Source: Moellerella wisconsensis ATCC 35017
GTDB taxonomy: Bacteria > Pseudomonadota > Gammaproteobacteria > Enterobacterales > Enterobacteriaceae
NCBI RefSeq assembly: GCF_001294465.1
Contig: NZ_LGAA01000010.1
Span: 62,001-126,000, forward strand
Length of the DNA stretch: 64,000 nt
Reading direction: 5' to 3'
In this document: positions 19,977 through 30,605 of the stretch, piece after piece
How positions within the stretch are numbered: the first letter of the stretch is position 1
How the letters are laid out: the number at the start of each line of letters is the position of its first letter
Notes under the pieces: generated by a model
Seen by the model: only the letters and a program-made list of their open reading frames with translations
Told to the model about the DNA's origin: nothing
Databases searched by the model: none
Program-made: the position numbers and the translations under genes

Positions 19977-20910
19977 TCCTCGTGGATTTTGCGCGGGTGT
20001 TGATCGCGCAATTAGTATTGTCGAGCGTGCGTTAGAAATGTATGGCGCACCTATTTATGTACGCCATGAAGTAGTACATAACCGCTACGTAGTAAATAAT
20101 CTGCGTGAACGCGGTGCGATTTTCATCGAAGAAATATCTGATGTCCCTGATGGCGCTATTCTGATTTTCTCAGCCCATGGTGTGTCACAGGCTATTCGTC
20201 AAGAAGCCCGAGAACGTAATTTAACTATGCTATTTGATGCGACCTGTCCGTTGGTCACTAAAGTGCATATGGAAGTCGCTCGCGCGAGCCGTAAAGGCAA
20301 AGAAGCCATTTTAATTGGCCATGCTGGGCACCCTGAAGTTGAAGGCACGATGGGGCAGTATAACAACCCTGAAGGCGGGATGTACTTGGTCGAAAATCCA
20401 CAAGATGTATTGAAACTCCAAGTTAAAGATGAAGATAATCTGAGTTTTATGACCCAGACTACGCTGTCTGTAGATGATACTTCGGATGTTATTGATGCTT
20501 TGGTTAAGCGATTCCCTAAAATTGTCGGACCACGTAAAGATGATATCTGTTATGCCACAACTAATCGTCAAGAAGCGGCTCGTGATTTAGCCCAGCAGGC
20601 AGATATTGTACTGGTGGTGGGGTCAAAAAACTCGTCCAATTCAAATCGATTAGCTGAACTTGCATCGCGTATGGATAAACCTGCTTATTTGATTGATTCT
20701 GCTGACGATATTCAAACTGAATGGCTAGAAAATAAACAGATTATTGGGTTGACTGCGGGGGCTTCAGCGCCTGATATTTTAGTGCGCCAAGTGATTGAGC
20801 GTTTACAGCAGTTAGGCGCCGGTGAGGTGACTGATTTGCAGGGGCGCGAAGAAAACATTGTTTTTGAAGTGCCTAAAGAACTGCGCGTCGATGTTAAACA
20901 AGTGATTTAA
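19957..20910 (+). CDS. ispH: 4-hydroxy-3-methylbut-2-enyl diphosphate reductase
   Basis: The last enzyme of the MEP pathway, an iron-sulfur reductase producing IPP and DMAPP. It has 317 residues (E. coli 316). The three cluster cysteines are C12 (GFCAGVDRA), C97 (DATCPLV) and C198 ([11 protein letters not shown]). The HGVSQ and [11 protein letters not shown] motifs are also present. The start is ATG at 19957, inside the end of fkpB. An in-frame ATG about 100 bases earlier would add residues lacking in homologues. A terminator follows after about 80 bases. Confidence 0.98.
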   Translation: MQILLANPRGFCAGVDRAISIVERALEMYGAPIYVRHEVVHNRYVVNNLRERGAIFIEEISDVPDGAILIFSAHGVSQAIRQEARERNLTMLFDATCPLVTKVHMEVARASRKGKEAILIGHAGHPEVEGTMGQYNNPEGGMYLVENPQDVLKLQVKDEDNLSFMTQTTLSVDDTSDVIDALVKRFPKIVGPRKDDICYATTNRQEAARDLAQQADIVLVVGSKNSSNSNRLAELASRMDKPAYLIDSADDIQTEWLENKQIIGLTAGASAPDILVRQVIERLQQLGAGEVTDLQGREENIVFEVPKELRVDVKQVI

Positions 20911-20988
20911 AAAATGGCTTCATCGTCTTTTTTGTCATTGTTTAGCAATAATATCATTCTAAGTTAGTAGAGTGGCTGCCTATTTTTA

Positions 20989-21042
20989 ATGCCATCTTAA
21001 GCGTATAAAGATGGCATCTCTCCCTATTTTTTCCTTTTTTTA
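20989..21042 (+). terminator. Probable terminator of ispH
   Basis: ATGCCATCTT (20989-20998) and AAGATGGCAT (21008-21017) form a perfect 10-bp stem, followed by CTCTCCC and then T-rich sequence. The T-run is offset from the stem, so efficiency is uncertain. Confidence 0.6.
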
Positions 21043-21190
21043 GTCATACTTTTCCCTCTTCATGTTTTATTACAAGTTTTTCTGATAATTCCATGGCTTT
21101 ATAGGCTTTTGTTAATAACTGTCGTTTAACACTGGCACAGCTCAACGATGATCGCTAATCTGTTATTAATTTCTTTAAATCATATTTTAA

Positions 21191-22024
<834 letters not shown>

Positions 22025-22046
22025 TTTAATTGTTTTTTAATTAATT

Positions 22047-22084
22047 GATAAATCACAATAATAATAACTTTATTGTGATTTATC
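22047..22084 (+). terminator. 15-bp perfect hairpin downstream of dapB
   Basis: GATAAATCACAATAA (22047-22061) and TTATTGTGATTTATC (22070-22084) enclose an 8-base loop, 22 bases after the dapB stop. The tail TCTTTG is only moderately T-rich. A terminator or 3'-end stabiliser is likely. Confidence 0.6.
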
Positions 22085-22319
22085 TCTTTGTAATTATCAA
22101 TTATTATTTATTTGGTTGTTTTTGTTGTTTATCTTTGTTTTTAACTGCCGTTGTGATTAATAATTCACCGCTATAAGCGTGATGGCTGTTTTTCTATAAC
22201 GCTTTTTAATTATCTTCTATTGCAATCGTTTACTTTACTCATATGAGACTTTGTTTTACTGTTTATAGGGACTTAATAGGGTCAAAGAAAGAAAAAAGTA
22301 ATAAATATAATGATTTTTC

Positions 22320-22348
22320 TAGACAACTGCCCTTTGCATCATTAGAAT
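22320..22348 (+). promoter_or_regulatory. Predicted upstream promoter (P1) of carAB
   Basis: TAGACA (22320-22325) and TAGAAT (22343-22348) are exactly 17 bases apart, each 5/6 to consensus. The position matches the pyrimidine-controlled carAB P1 known in E. coli. The sequence right after it, including an imperfect GCCAAATT/AATTTGGC hairpin, probably carries the pyrimidine control elements. Confidence 0.7.
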
Positions 22349-22391
22349 GCGCGCAATTTGCCAAATTTTTGCTTAAAAAAGCAATTTGGCA

Positions 22392-22422
22392 TTGATTTAG
22401 ATCCTCAAATCTGAATTAATAT
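22392..22422 (+). promoter_or_regulatory. Predicted downstream promoter (P2) of carAB
   Basis: TTGATT (22392-22397) and TAATAT (22417-22422) have a 19-base spacer, and the -10 lies inside the first ARG box. This is the layout of the arginine-repressible P2 in E. coli. Confidence 0.6.
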
Positions 22423-22448
22423 GCACAAACCGTGATTTATTATTCCCT
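22410..22448 (+). promoter_or_regulatory. Tandem ARG boxes (ArgR operator) of carAB
   Basis: Two 18-bp boxes, 22410-22427 (core TGAATTAATATGCA) and 22431-22448 (core GTGATTTATTATTC), are separated by 3 bp. This is the spacing used by the ArgR hexamer. They closely resemble the E. coli carAB operator, and the second box ends one base before the carA Shine-Dalgarno GGAGGG. Confidence 0.85.
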
Positions 22449-22458
22449 GGAGGGTGTT

Positions 22459-23622
22459 TTGATAAAGTCAGCTATATTGGTTCTGGAAGACGGAACCCAA
22501 TTCCATGGCCGCGCTATCGGTGCTGTCGGTGCCGCCGTTGGAGAAGTCGTTTTCAATACGTCAATGACCGGATACCAAGAAATTCTTACAGACCCTTCCT
22601 ATTCCCGCCAAATTGTTACTCTCACTTATCCCCATATCGGTAATGTCGGCACCAACGCTGATGATGAAGAGTCACCTCGCGTGCATGCTCAAGGGTTAGT
22701 TATTCGTGATTTACCTTTGGTGTATAGTAATTTCCGTGGACAAGAAAGTTTGTCTGATTATTTGAAGCGCCAGCAGATTGTTGCTATCGCCGATATAGAT
22801 ACGAGGAAATTGACGCGCATACTAAGAGAGAAAGGCGCACAGAACGGTTGCATTATTGCCGGTGATAATTTAGATCCCGCAGTTGCTTTAGAAAAAGCTA
22901 AAGCTTTTGGCGGATTAAATGGTTTAGATTTAGCTAAAGAAGTCACAACGCGTGAAGCGTATCCATGGTCACAAGGTTCATGGACCTTACAAGACGGTCA
23001 GCAAGCTGCGAAAGATCCGGCTGAGTTACCGTATCATGTTGTCGCTTACGATTTTGGGGCTAAGCGTAATATTTTACGGATGTTAGTGGATAGAGGCTGT
23101 CGTTTGACCGTTGTTCCTGCTGATACCTCTGCTGAAGACGTTTTAAAAATGGCACCAGACGGTATTTTCTTATCCAATGGCCCTGGCGACCCAGCCCCAT
23201 GTGACTACGCGATTAACGCTATTAAACAATTTTTAACCACCGACATTCCTGTTTTTGGTATCTGTTTAGGGCACCAGTTATTAGCCTTAGCCAGTGGTGC
23301 ACGTACGATAAAAATGAAATTTGGTCACCACGGTGCCAATCATCCAGTTAAAGATATCGATAACGATGTGGTGATGATCACCGCACAGAATCACGGTTTT
23401 GCTGTAGATGAGACGACATTACCCGCTAACTTGCGTGTGACGCACAAATCATTATTTGATGGCACATTGCAAGGTATTCATCGCACTGACAAACCGGCAT
23501 TTAGTTTTCAAGGACACCCAGAAGCCAGCTCAGGGCCACATGATGCAGCGAAACTGTTCGATCACTTTATCGAGTTGATCACCGCATATCGTCAAGAAAA
23601 TCCACGTAGCACAGCTGAATAA
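22459..23622 (+). CDS. carA: Carbamoyl-phosphate synthase, small (glutaminase) subunit
   Basis: Releases ammonia from glutamine for carbamoyl phosphate, shared by arginine and pyrimidine synthesis. It has 387 residues (E. coli 382). The glutaminase cysteine is C269 in FGICLGHQ, with the His-Glu partners in SFQGHPEAS. The start is UUG at 22459, as in E. coli: GGAGGG at 22449-22454 precedes it and [16 protein letters not shown] aligns from there. The longer frame starting upstream would read through the ARG box. carB follows after 13 bases. Confidence 0.97.
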   Translation: MIKSAILVLEDGTQFHGRAIGAVGAAVGEVVFNTSMTGYQEILTDPSYSRQIVTLTYPHIGNVGTNADDEESPRVHAQGLVIRDLPLVYSNFRGQESLSDYLKRQQIVAIADIDTRKLTRILREKGAQNGCIIAGDNLDPAVALEKAKAFGGLNGLDLAKEVTTREAYPWSQGSWTLQDGQQAAKDPAELPYHVVAYDFGAKRNILRMLVDRGCRLTVVPADTSAEDVLKMAPDGIFLSNGPGDPAPCDYAINAIKQFLTTDIPVFGICLGHQLLALASGARTIKMKFGHHGANHPVKDIDNDVVMITAQNHGFAVDETTLPANLRVTHKSLFDGTLQGIHRTDKPAFSFQGHPEASSGPHDAAKLFDHFIELITAYRQENPRSTAE

Positions 23623-23635
23623 TTGGGAGCGGAAA

Positions 23636-26600
23636 ATGGCAAAACGTACAGATATTAAAAGCATCCTGATCCTTGGAGCAGGGCCTATTGTTATTGGTCA
23701 GGCATGTGAATTCGATTATTCAGGTGCTCAAGCATGTAAAGCATTGCGGGAAGAAGGCTATCGGGTGATTCTGGTGAACTCTAACCCAGCGACCATTATG
23801 ACTGATCCTGAAATGGCGGATGCCACGTATATTGAGCCGATCCACTGGGAAGTTGTGCGTAAGATCATCGAAAAAGAACGCCCAGATGCTGTTTTACCTA
23901 CGATGGGTGGACAAACTGCACTTAACTGCGCATTAGAACTTGAACGCAAAGGCGTACTAAAAGAATTTGGCGTCACCATGATTGGTGCAACTGCCGATGC
24001 TATCGATAAAGCTGAAGACCGCCAGCGTTTTGATAAAGCGATGAAAAAAATCGGTCTTGAAACTGCCCGTTCTGGTATTGCGCATACCATGGAAGAAGCT
24101 TATGCGGTTGCCGATGATGTTGGTTTTCCTTGTATTATTCGTCCGTCATTTACCATGGGTGGCAGCGGTGGTGGTATCGCTTATAACCGTGAAGAATTCG
24201 AAGAAATATGTACCCGCGGTTTAGATTTATCACCGACCAATGAATTATTGATTGATGAATCATTAATTGGTTGGAAAGAGTATGAAATGGAAGTTGTGCG
24301 CGATAAAAATGATAACTGCATTATCGTGTGCTCAATCGAAAACTTTGATGCCATGGGTATTCATACCGGCGACTCAATCACTGTTGCTCCGGCACAAACA
24401 TTAACTGATAAAGAATACCAAATCATGCGAGATGCCTCGATGGCAGTATTGCGTGAAATTGGCGTGGAAACCGGCGGTTCAAACGTTCAGTTCTCGGTAA
24501 ACCCTAAGAATGGCCGTTTGATTGTTATCGAAATGAACCCGCGTGTTTCGCGTTCTTCAGCTTTAGCTTCAAAAGCGACCGGCTTCCCGATTGCCAAAAT
24601 TGCGGCAAAATTAGCGGTCGGTTATACCCTTGATGAGTTGATGAATGATATCACAGGTGGATTAACGCCAGCCTCTTTCGAGCCATCAATTGACTATGTC
24701 GTCACTAAAATTCCACGTTTTAACTTTGAAAAATTCGCTGGAACTAACGATCGTCTGACAACACAAATGAAATCTGTGGGCGAAGTGATGGCGATTGGCC
24801 GTACATTCCAAGAATCAATGCAAAAAGCATTGCGCGGTCTGGAAGTTGGCGCGACCGGATTTGATCCAAAAGTCAGCTTAGATGATCCTGAATCCTTGAC
24901 ACGTATTCGCCGTGAGCTTAAAGATGCCGGCGCTGAGCGTGCTTGGTATATCGCCGATGCTTTTCGCGCGGGATTATCTATCGATGGCGTGTTTAATTTG
25001 ACTAACATCGACCGCTGGTTCTTAGTGCAAATTGAAGAACTAGTCCGTCTCGAAGAGCAAGTTGCAGAGCTGGGCATTAACGGATTAACTAAAGAATTCT
25101 TGTACCATTTGAAACGCAAAGGATTTGCAGATGCTCGTTTAGCCAGCCTAGTCGGTGTTTCTGAAGCCGAAGTGCGTAAATTACGCCAAGGTTATGGTTT
25201 GCATCCCGTTTATAAACGTGTCGATACCTGTGCAGCGGAGTTCTCTACGGATACCGCTTACATGTATTCAACTTATGAAGAAGAGTGCGAATCTAATCCG
25301 AGCGACGCCAAACCAAAAATTATGGTTCTGGGGGGCGGGCCTAACCGTATCGGACAAGGGATTGAATTTGACTATTGCTGTGTTCATGCAGCATTGGCTT
25401 TGCGTGAAGATGGTTATGAAACCATTATGGTCAATTGCAACCCTGAAACAGTTTCAACCGACTATGATACCTCCGACCGTCTTTATTTTGAACCTGTTAC
25501 TTTAGAAGATGTGTTAGAAATTGTACGTATTGAACAGCCGAAAGGCGTTATTGTTCAATATGGCGGTCAAACGCCACTGAAATTAGCACGTGCACTTGAA
25601 GCTGCGGGTGTTCCTGTTATCGGTACTAGCCCAGATGCTATCGACCGAGCGGAAGATAGGGAGCGTTTCCAGCAAGCAGTAAACCGCTTAAACCTGAAAC
25701 AGCCAGAAAATGCGACGGTAACAGCGATTGAACAGGCGGTAGAAAAAGCCAATTTGATTGGCTATCCATTGGTTGTGCGCCCATCTTATGTGCTTGGTGG
25801 TCGAGCGATGGAGATTGTTAACGATGAGATAGATTTACGTCGCTATTTCCAGACGGCGGTTAGCGTTTCAAACGATGCACCGGTACTTCTTGATCGCTTC
25901 TTAGATGATGCTGTTGAAGTCGATGTTGATGCCATTTGTGACGGTGAAATGGTCTTTATTGGTGGAATTATGGAGCATATCGAACAAGCGGGAGTTCACT
26001 CTGGTGACTCAGCATGTTCATTGCCTGCCTATACATTAAGCCAAGAAATTCAAGATGTGATGCGTGAGCAAGTCAGAAAACTGGCATTCGAATTACGTGT
26101 TCGTGGGTTGATGAATGTCCAATTTGCGGTAAAAGGCAACGAAGTTTATCTGATTGAAGTTAATCCGCGTGCAGCAAGAACCGTCCCTTTTGTATCTAAA
26201 GCGACTGGTGTGCCGTTAGCCAAAGTAGCCGCGCGCGTGATGGTAGGACAAACCTTAGCAGAACAAGGTGTGACAGAGGAAGTCATTCCACCTTATTATT
26301 CGGTGAAAGAAGTGGTGCTGCCGTTTAACAAATTCCTCGGTGTTGACCCTATCTTAGGGCCAGAAATGCGCTCGACTGGTGAGGTTATGGGAGTTGGCCG
26401 TACATTCGCCGAAGCGTTCGCCAAAGCGATGTTGGGCAGCAGTTCGACCATGAAAAAATCAGGCCGTGCCTTATTATCAGTGCGTGAAGGTGATAAAACG
26501 CGTGTGGTCGATTTAGCCGCTAAATTATTAAAACATGGCTTTGAACTCGATGCGACTCACGGTACAGCTATCGTGTTAGGGGAAGCGGGGATCAATCCAC

Positions 26601-26866
26601 GTTTGGTTAATAAGGTACATGAAGGACGCCCACATATTCAGGATAGAATTAAGAATGGTGAATATGACTATATCGTTAATACAACGGCAGGTCGCCAGGC
26701 TATCGAAGATTCTAAACTGATGCGTCGCAGTGCGCTGCAATATAAAGTGCATTACGATACTACGCTAAATGGCGGTTTTGCGACAACGATGTCATTAAGT
26801 GCCGATCCTACTGAAACCGTGATTTCAGTGCAGGAAATGCATGCGCTAATTAATGCTAAAAATTGA
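23636..26866 (+). CDS. carB: Carbamoyl-phosphate synthase, large subunit
   Basis: Two homologous ATP-grasp halves make carboxyphosphate and then carbamoyl phosphate, and the C-terminal MGS-like domain binds UMP, IMP and ornithine. It has 1076 residues (E. coli 1073). Each half begins with a nucleotide-binding loop ([40 protein letters not shown]). ATP-grasp signatures [10 protein letters not shown] and [10 protein letters not shown] are present, and the allosteric domain begins near residue 935. It is co-transcribed with carA and followed by a strong terminator. Confidence 0.98.
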   Translation: MAKRTDIKSILILGAGPIVIGQACEFDYSGAQACKALREEGYRVILVNSNPATIMTDPEMADATYIEPIHWEVVRKIIEKERPDAVLPTMGGQTALNCALELERKGVLKEFGVTMIGATADAIDKAEDRQRFDKAMKKIGLETARSGIAHTMEEAYAVADDVGFPCIIRPSFTMGGSGGGIAYNREEFEEICTRGLDLSPTNELLIDESLIGWKEYEMEVVRDKNDNCIIVCSIENFDAMGIHTGDSITVAPAQTLTDKEYQIMRDASMAVLREIGVETGGSNVQFSVNPKNGRLIVIEMNPRVSRSSALASKATGFPIAKIAAKLAVGYTLDELMNDITGGLTPASFEPSIDYVVTKIPRFNFEKFAGTNDRLTTQMKSVGEVMAIGRTFQESMQKALRGLEVGATGFDPKVSLDDPESLTRIRRELKDAGAERAWYIADAFRAGLSIDGVFNLTNIDRWFLVQIEELVRLEEQVAELGINGLTKEFLYHLKRKGFADARLASLVGVSEAEVRKLRQGYGLHPVYKRVDTCAAEFSTDTAYMYSTYEEECESNPSDAKPKIMVLGGGPNRIGQGIEFDYCCVHAALALREDGYETIMVNCNPETVSTDYDTSDRLYFEPVTLEDVLEIVRIEQPKGVIVQYGGQTPLKLARALEAAGVPVIGTSPDAIDRAEDRERFQQAVNRLNLKQPENATVTAIEQAVEKANLIGYPLVVRPSYVLGGRAMEIVNDEIDLRRYFQTAVSVSNDAPVLLDRFLDDAVEVDVDAICDGEMVFIGGIMEHIEQAGVHSGDSACSLPAYTLSQEIQDVMREQVRKLAFELRVRGLMNVQFAVKGNEVYLIEVNPRAARTVPFVSKATGVPLAKVAARVMVGQTLAEQGVTEEVIPPYYSVKEVVLPFNKFLGVDPILGPEMRSTGEVMGVGRTFAEAFAKAMLGSSSTMKKSGRALLSVREGDKTRVVDLAAKLLKHGFELDATHGTAIVLGEAGINPRLVNKVHEGRPHIQDRIKNGEYDYIVNTTAGRQAIEDSKLMRRSALQYKVHYDTTLNGGFATTMSLSADPTETVISVQEMHALINAKN

Positions 26867-26913
26867 CAGTATAAAAGCTAATGATATAAAAAATTAATTA
26901 GTTTGTTCAATGA

Positions 26914-26950
26914 AAATAGCCCGGTGGTCATACCGGGCTATTTATTTTTT
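26914..26950 (+). terminator. Intrinsic terminator of carAB
   Basis: A 12-bp stem (AAATAGCCCGGT at 26914-26925, ACCGGGCTATTT at 26932-26943) is followed by ATTTTTT. It lies between carB and the convergent dkgA. Confidence 0.9.
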
Positions 26951-26964
26951 GAGCCAATTAAAAA

Positions 26965-27798
26965 TTAATCTGCGCGGCTAAAGGTATAAGGATTTGGGCC
27001 AAGTCGTTTACCTTGATCCAGTAAATTAATCGCTAAAACTTCACTTTTGTCTAATTTAAAATCAAAGACAGCTAAGTTTTCTATAATTCGTGATTCAGTG
27101 ACAGATTTAGGGATAACGACTAAGCCGCGATCGATATGCCAGCGGATCACAATCTGTGCTGGTGTTTTTGCATATTTTTTACTTAATGCTTGAATAATTT
27201 CGCTATCGAAGACCCCATTACCGCCTTGAGCCAGAGGGCTCCAAGATTCGGTCACTATATCATGACATTTTTGCCAGCACGCCAGCTCAAGTTGAGCGTG
27301 CAGTGGGTGAATTTCTACCTGATTGATCACCGGCTTAACACCAGTTTCTGCTTCTAAGCGCAGTAAATGTGCTGGTTGGAAGTTACATACACCGATACTT
27401 TTAGCGAGGCCCGATTTTTGTAATTCAATCATTTGCTGCCAAGCATCAACATAATGCCCTTGTTCTGGGACTGGCCAGTGCATCAAATACAGATCAACAT
27501 AGTCCAATTGCAATTTTTTTAAGCTATCGGTCAATGCTTTACGTGCATGTTGTTGGTCTGTATTCCATAACTTGGTGGTGATAAACAGAGATTCTCTAGG
27601 CACTGACGTGGTACTCAATGCTTTTCCTACGCCTTCTTCATTCTGATAAATTGCTGCGGTATCGATGGAACGATAGCCGTTATCAAGCGCGGTGTGTACT
27701 GCATTCTCGGCCTGATCATTTGTCGCTTGCCAAACACCTAATCCTAATTGCGGCATGCGATTCCCATCAGCTAGCGTGATGTAAGTTTGCTTATCCAT
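26965..27798 (-). CDS. dkgA: Aldo/keto reductase, 2,5-diketo-D-gluconate reductase A
   Basis: An NADPH-dependent cytosolic reductase of the AKR family. The E. coli enzyme acts on 2,5-diketogluconate, methylglyoxal and beta-keto esters. It has 277 residues (E. coli 275) and is closely similar throughout. Catalytic residues are visible: D in YRSIDTAAIY, Y in AAIYQNE, K in TTKLWN and H in LMHWPVP. The NADPH site includes VIPKSVTESRI. The start is ATG at 27798 with AAGGAG upstream; an ATG nine codons earlier has no ribosome site. In E. coli dkgA follows yqhD; here yqhD and its regulator yqhC are missing and yghB comes next. Confidence 0.93.
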   Translation of the reverse strand: MDKQTYITLADGNRMPQLGLGVWQATNDQAENAVHTALDNGYRSIDTAAIYQNEEGVGKALSTTSVPRESLFITTKLWNTDQQHARKALTDSLKKLQLDYVDLYLMHWPVPEQGHYVDAWQQMIELQKSGLAKSIGVCNFQPAHLLRLEAETGVKPVINQVEIHPLHAQLELACWQKCHDIVTESWSPLAQGGNGVFDSEIIQALSKKYAKTPAQIVIRWHIDRGLVVIPKSVTESRIIENLAVFDFKLDKSEVLAINLLDQGKRLGPNPYTFSRAD

Positions 27799-28048
27799 GA
27801 TTATCTCCTTAATAGTGAGTATCAATCTGTATTAAACATAGCACGAGTGAATTGCATTGAAAGGCTATTTGATGCGGTATACGTATATTTACTTTATAGA
27901 AATATTTAGCAAAGAGATGATTTTAGCCGAGGTCAAAATACTGAAAATAATGAGTCGGCATTTGGTGCGGCTTATATATAAAATTAAGCTCGCACCTATT
28001 TGGCACCTACAGTATCAATGTGGTGAGTCGTATCTATTTATCGACTAA

Positions 28049-28714
28049 TTAATGGCTTGAGCGATTTTTTCGGTGCTTCCAGTACATAACTATTGAGCCG
28101 ATAAGCCCAGCAACCAGCAATAAAATCGGTAATATCATTAATGCGCTCATAACCAATTGTTCGTGTTGCTTAATAAATGGAATTTGATTTAGAGCATAGC
28201 CGAGAGTCACTATGAGGCCGACCCATAATAATCCACTTAACCAGTTAAATAGCTGGAAACGACGATGACTTAGCTCGGATAATCCGGCTAATACTGGTAA
28301 CAAGGTGCGAACAAATGCCAGAAAACGCCCGATTAATAGCGCATATAATCCTTGATTATGAAACAAATGATTGGCTTTGTGATGATATTCTTGCGGCAAT
28401 TGTTCTAGCCAGCGTTTGACCACCTTGGTATCACTTAGCCATCGCCCTTGCAGAAAACCTAGCCAACAGCCGAGGCTAGCGGCGACCGTCAAGATTAATA
28501 TCGTAGGGATAAAATGTAAAACCCCTTTAGCAATCAAGGCACCGGAGAGGATTAACAGTGTATCTCCCGGTAAGAATGCCGCCGGTAACACACCATTCTC
28601 TAAAACGATAACGATAAAAAGAACCCCATAAATAACCCAAAGGATATCGGGATTGGAGAGTTTCATGAAATCGTGATCCCAAAGGGCACGCACAATTTCG
28701 TGTAATACTTCCAT
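28049..28714 (-). CDS. yghB: DedA-family inner-membrane protein, YghB-like
   Basis: 221 residues with several hydrophobic segments and the DedA signature: [26 protein letters not shown] near the N-terminus, then a re-entrant-type segment and [20 protein letters not shown]. DedA proteins are membrane transporters/flippases needed for membrane potential and cell division; YqjA and YghB are partly redundant in E. coli. YghB is preferred over YqjA because the segments [29 protein letters not shown] and [15 protein letters not shown] fit it better and because metC is its neighbour, as in E. coli. AGGAA precedes the start ATG at 28714. Confidence 0.9.
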   Translation of the reverse strand: MEVLHEIVRALWDHDFMKLSNPDILWVIYGVLFIVIVLENGVLPAAFLPGDTLLILSGALIAKGVLHFIPTILILTVAASLGCWLGFLQGRWLSDTKVVKRWLEQLPQEYHHKANHLFHNQGLYALLIGRFLAFVRTLLPVLAGLSELSHRRFQLFNWLSGLLWVGLIVTLGYALNQIPFIKQHEQLVMSALMILPILLLVAGLIGSIVMYWKHRKNRSSH

Positions 28715-28765
28715 AATCGTTCCTGTTATTTGCTGATAAATTATATTTATTAGCTATTTTACAAT

Positions 28766-28811
28766 AAAAAAAACCTTCCGTTTTGATTTGTTTACGTTAA
28801 AAGGCCGAAGG
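28766..28811 (-). terminator. Probable terminator of metC
   Basis: On the minus strand CCTTC (28811-28807) pairs with GAAGG (28778-28774). A TTTT/AAAA segment extends the stem inside, and a run of eight or more T (28773-28766) follows. It lies 59 bases after the metC stop. Confidence 0.65.
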
Positions 28812-28869
28812 AGCAATGATCTAGATAAATATACTGAGTATTGTTTTTTCACTGCTCCGGTATTTGCAA

Positions 28870-30054
28870 TTAAAGTCGTGCAAATGCGGCGGCTAAATCG
28901 GCAATTAAATCGGTACTATCTTCTAAACCAACATGCAGGCGGAATAGGGTTCCTGCGGCTGGAGTATAATCATATTGTCGCATCGCTCGGAGATCTTCGG
29001 GTTGATAACCTAAAATGAGTGATTCATAGCCGCCCCATGAAAATGCCATTTTAAAATGGGTAAAATAATCGAGAAAATTCTGGAACTGCTGGCCGGATAA
29101 CGTCTGTTTTAAGCTAAAAGAGAACAAGCCATTACAGCCACTAAAATCGCGTTTAAATATTTCATGTCCAGGGCAACTCGCTAATGCGGGGTGATAAACA
29201 CATTCAACTTCAGGGCGTTTCTCTAACCAATGTGCAATTTCGAGGCTACTTTTTTCATGCTGTTTTAAGCGTACTGCGAGTGTATGTAGACCACGTCCTG
29301 CCATATAAATACTATCGGGATCAGCCGTTTGCCCTAACAAATAAGAGTTTTCACGTAAGGTATCAATACAGCGTTGGTTAGCCACAGCAATACCCAGCAT
29401 GCCATCAGAATGCCCATTAATATACTTAGTGGCTGATTGAATAGAAATATCAACATCATGATCCAGTGGTTTAAACAGCACTCCCGCAGCCCAAGTATTA
29501 TCCATCATTATGATAATTTCGGGATTATAACTACGCACTGCTTGTACGATCGCCGGAATATCTTGGATCTCCATGGTAATAGAGCTGGGGGACTCAAGGA
29601 AAACCACCCGAGTATTTGGTTGCAGATAATCGGTAATATCTTCGCCTATAAGTGGATTTATATAGCTCGTTTTCACCTTCAGTTTACTGAGGATCTGATC
29701 GCAAAAATTCTGGGTTGGATCATAAACAGCACCACTCACTACGATATGAGAGTCGGCTTGGATAAATGCGAGGATAGAATTTGTGATAGCGGCTGCACCA
29801 GAAGGATACAATACACATCCCGCACCTTCTTCTAATTCAGTCATTGCCTGCTGAAAGGCAAAATGCGTTTGCGTACCTCGGCGGCCATAAAATAAGGCTT
29901 GTTTACTGCGATTAGTAGTGGCGTGTTGTTTATCCGCCAGCGAATCAAAGATAATGGAAGAGGAGCGTTGAATAATCGGATTTACGCCTTTTTGAGTATA
30001 TTTGGCATCTCTGCCTATCTGGACTAACTGTGTGTATAATTTTTCGTTTGTCAT
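28870..30054 (-). CDS. metC: Cystathionine beta-lyase
   Basis: A PLP enzyme of the transsulfuration family that cleaves cystathionine to homocysteine, pyruvate and ammonia in methionine synthesis. It has 394 residues (E. coli 395). The PLP lysine is in SATKYINGHSD, preceded by the MMDNTWAAGVLFKPLD segment. The N-terminal substrate-binding stretch FYGRRGTQTHF is intact. The start ATG at 30054 has GAGAGG upstream. It is divergent from exbB across a 551-base gap. Only a weak MetJ-like octamer was seen there, so methionine control is not supported by eye. Confidence 0.97.
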   Translation of the reverse strand: MTNEKLYTQLVQIGRDAKYTQKGVNPIIQRSSSIIFDSLADKQHATTNRSKQALFYGRRGTQTHFAFQQAMTELEEGAGCVLYPSGAAAITNSILAFIQADSHIVVSGAVYDPTQNFCDQILSKLKVKTSYINPLIGEDITDYLQPNTRVVFLESPSSITMEIQDIPAIVQAVRSYNPEIIIMMDNTWAAGVLFKPLDHDVDISIQSATKYINGHSDGMLGIAVANQRCIDTLRENSYLLGQTADPDSIYMAGRGLHTLAVRLKQHEKSSLEIAHWLEKRPEVECVYHPALASCPGHEIFKRDFSGCNGLFSFSLKQTLSGQQFQNFLDYFTHFKMAFSWGGYESLILGYQPEDLRAMRQYDYTPAAGTLFRLHVGLEDSTDLIADLAAAFARL

Positions 30055-30286
30055 ATTGGCCTCTCGATCCCTAAATACTTCGAATTGCTATTAATCTAAA
30101 ACTACATAGGCTGATTTTTTATTTAACAAAGCCTTGCTTTGACGTTAAATGATTTTGCTTGATAAGTACAAATAGAAATCTTGAACCTGATAATTATTCA
30201 ATTTGATCGGGAAAATAGATAAAAAAAAGTTATCGACTATTTAATCAAGTTAGTTTTTTTGGGAAAATAACAAAAAAATGCTGAAT

Positions 30287-30305
30287 AGTAATGATAATTA
30301 CTATC
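30287..30305. promoter_or_regulatory. Fur box in the metC-exbB intergenic region
   Basis: The 19-mer AGTAATGATAATTACTATC matches the Fur consensus GATAATGATAATCATTATC at 15 of 19 positions. It sits in a perfect ATAGTAAT-GATA-ATTACTAT palindrome (30285-30304). Iron repression of exbBD is known in E. coli. Confidence 0.85.
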
Positions 30306-30329
30306 AATTCATCTTGTGTCTGCTATTAT
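30301..30329 (+). promoter_or_regulatory. Predicted exbBD promoter overlapped by the Fur box
   Basis: CTATCA (30301-30306) and TATTAT (30324-30329) are 17 bases apart. The -35 lies on the right end of the Fur box, which would explain iron repression. A transcript from here has a leader of about 270 bases. Confidence 0.5.
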
Positions 30330-30335
30330 TTGCCA

Positions 30336-30605
30336 TGTTTTTCTAGCATATATTCAGCGTAGTTTGAATTATCAGCGACGGTAATGTTAAAACTGCGGTT
30401 ATTTTCAGCACTTTTCTTATGCTCCAGAATAGCTTTAAGATAGCTTTATTGAACATCTCTCTGTATTCCAGAGGAGTATTAGCAAAGAAAAGTGGCGCAT
30501 AGCATTTGCGGATGGATGTGTGCTTTGCGGGGTTAGTCGATGTAAAGGAAGTTCATCGCGACTAAATATTCATTAAATAGGTAAAAGAGAGTAATAGGCC
30601 AACTG
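30336..30605 (+). other. Long untranslated leader of exbB with predicted hairpins
   Basis: If the promoter at 30301-30329 is right, about 270 bases precede exbB. Near its end TTAGTCG(ATG) at 30533-30542 pairs with (CAT)CGACTAA at 30554-30565, with a two-base bulge and an 11-base loop, about 40 bases before the start codon. A 19-codon frame (30384-30443, beginning MLKLRLFSALFL) is present but has no good ribosome site. No known riboswitch was recognised. Confidence 0.4.

Noticed and set aside
27857-28048. 63-codon plus-strand frame between dkgA and yghB
   Set aside because: There is no convincing ribosome site and no similarity to yqhC, yqhD or anything else I recognise; composition looks intergenic.
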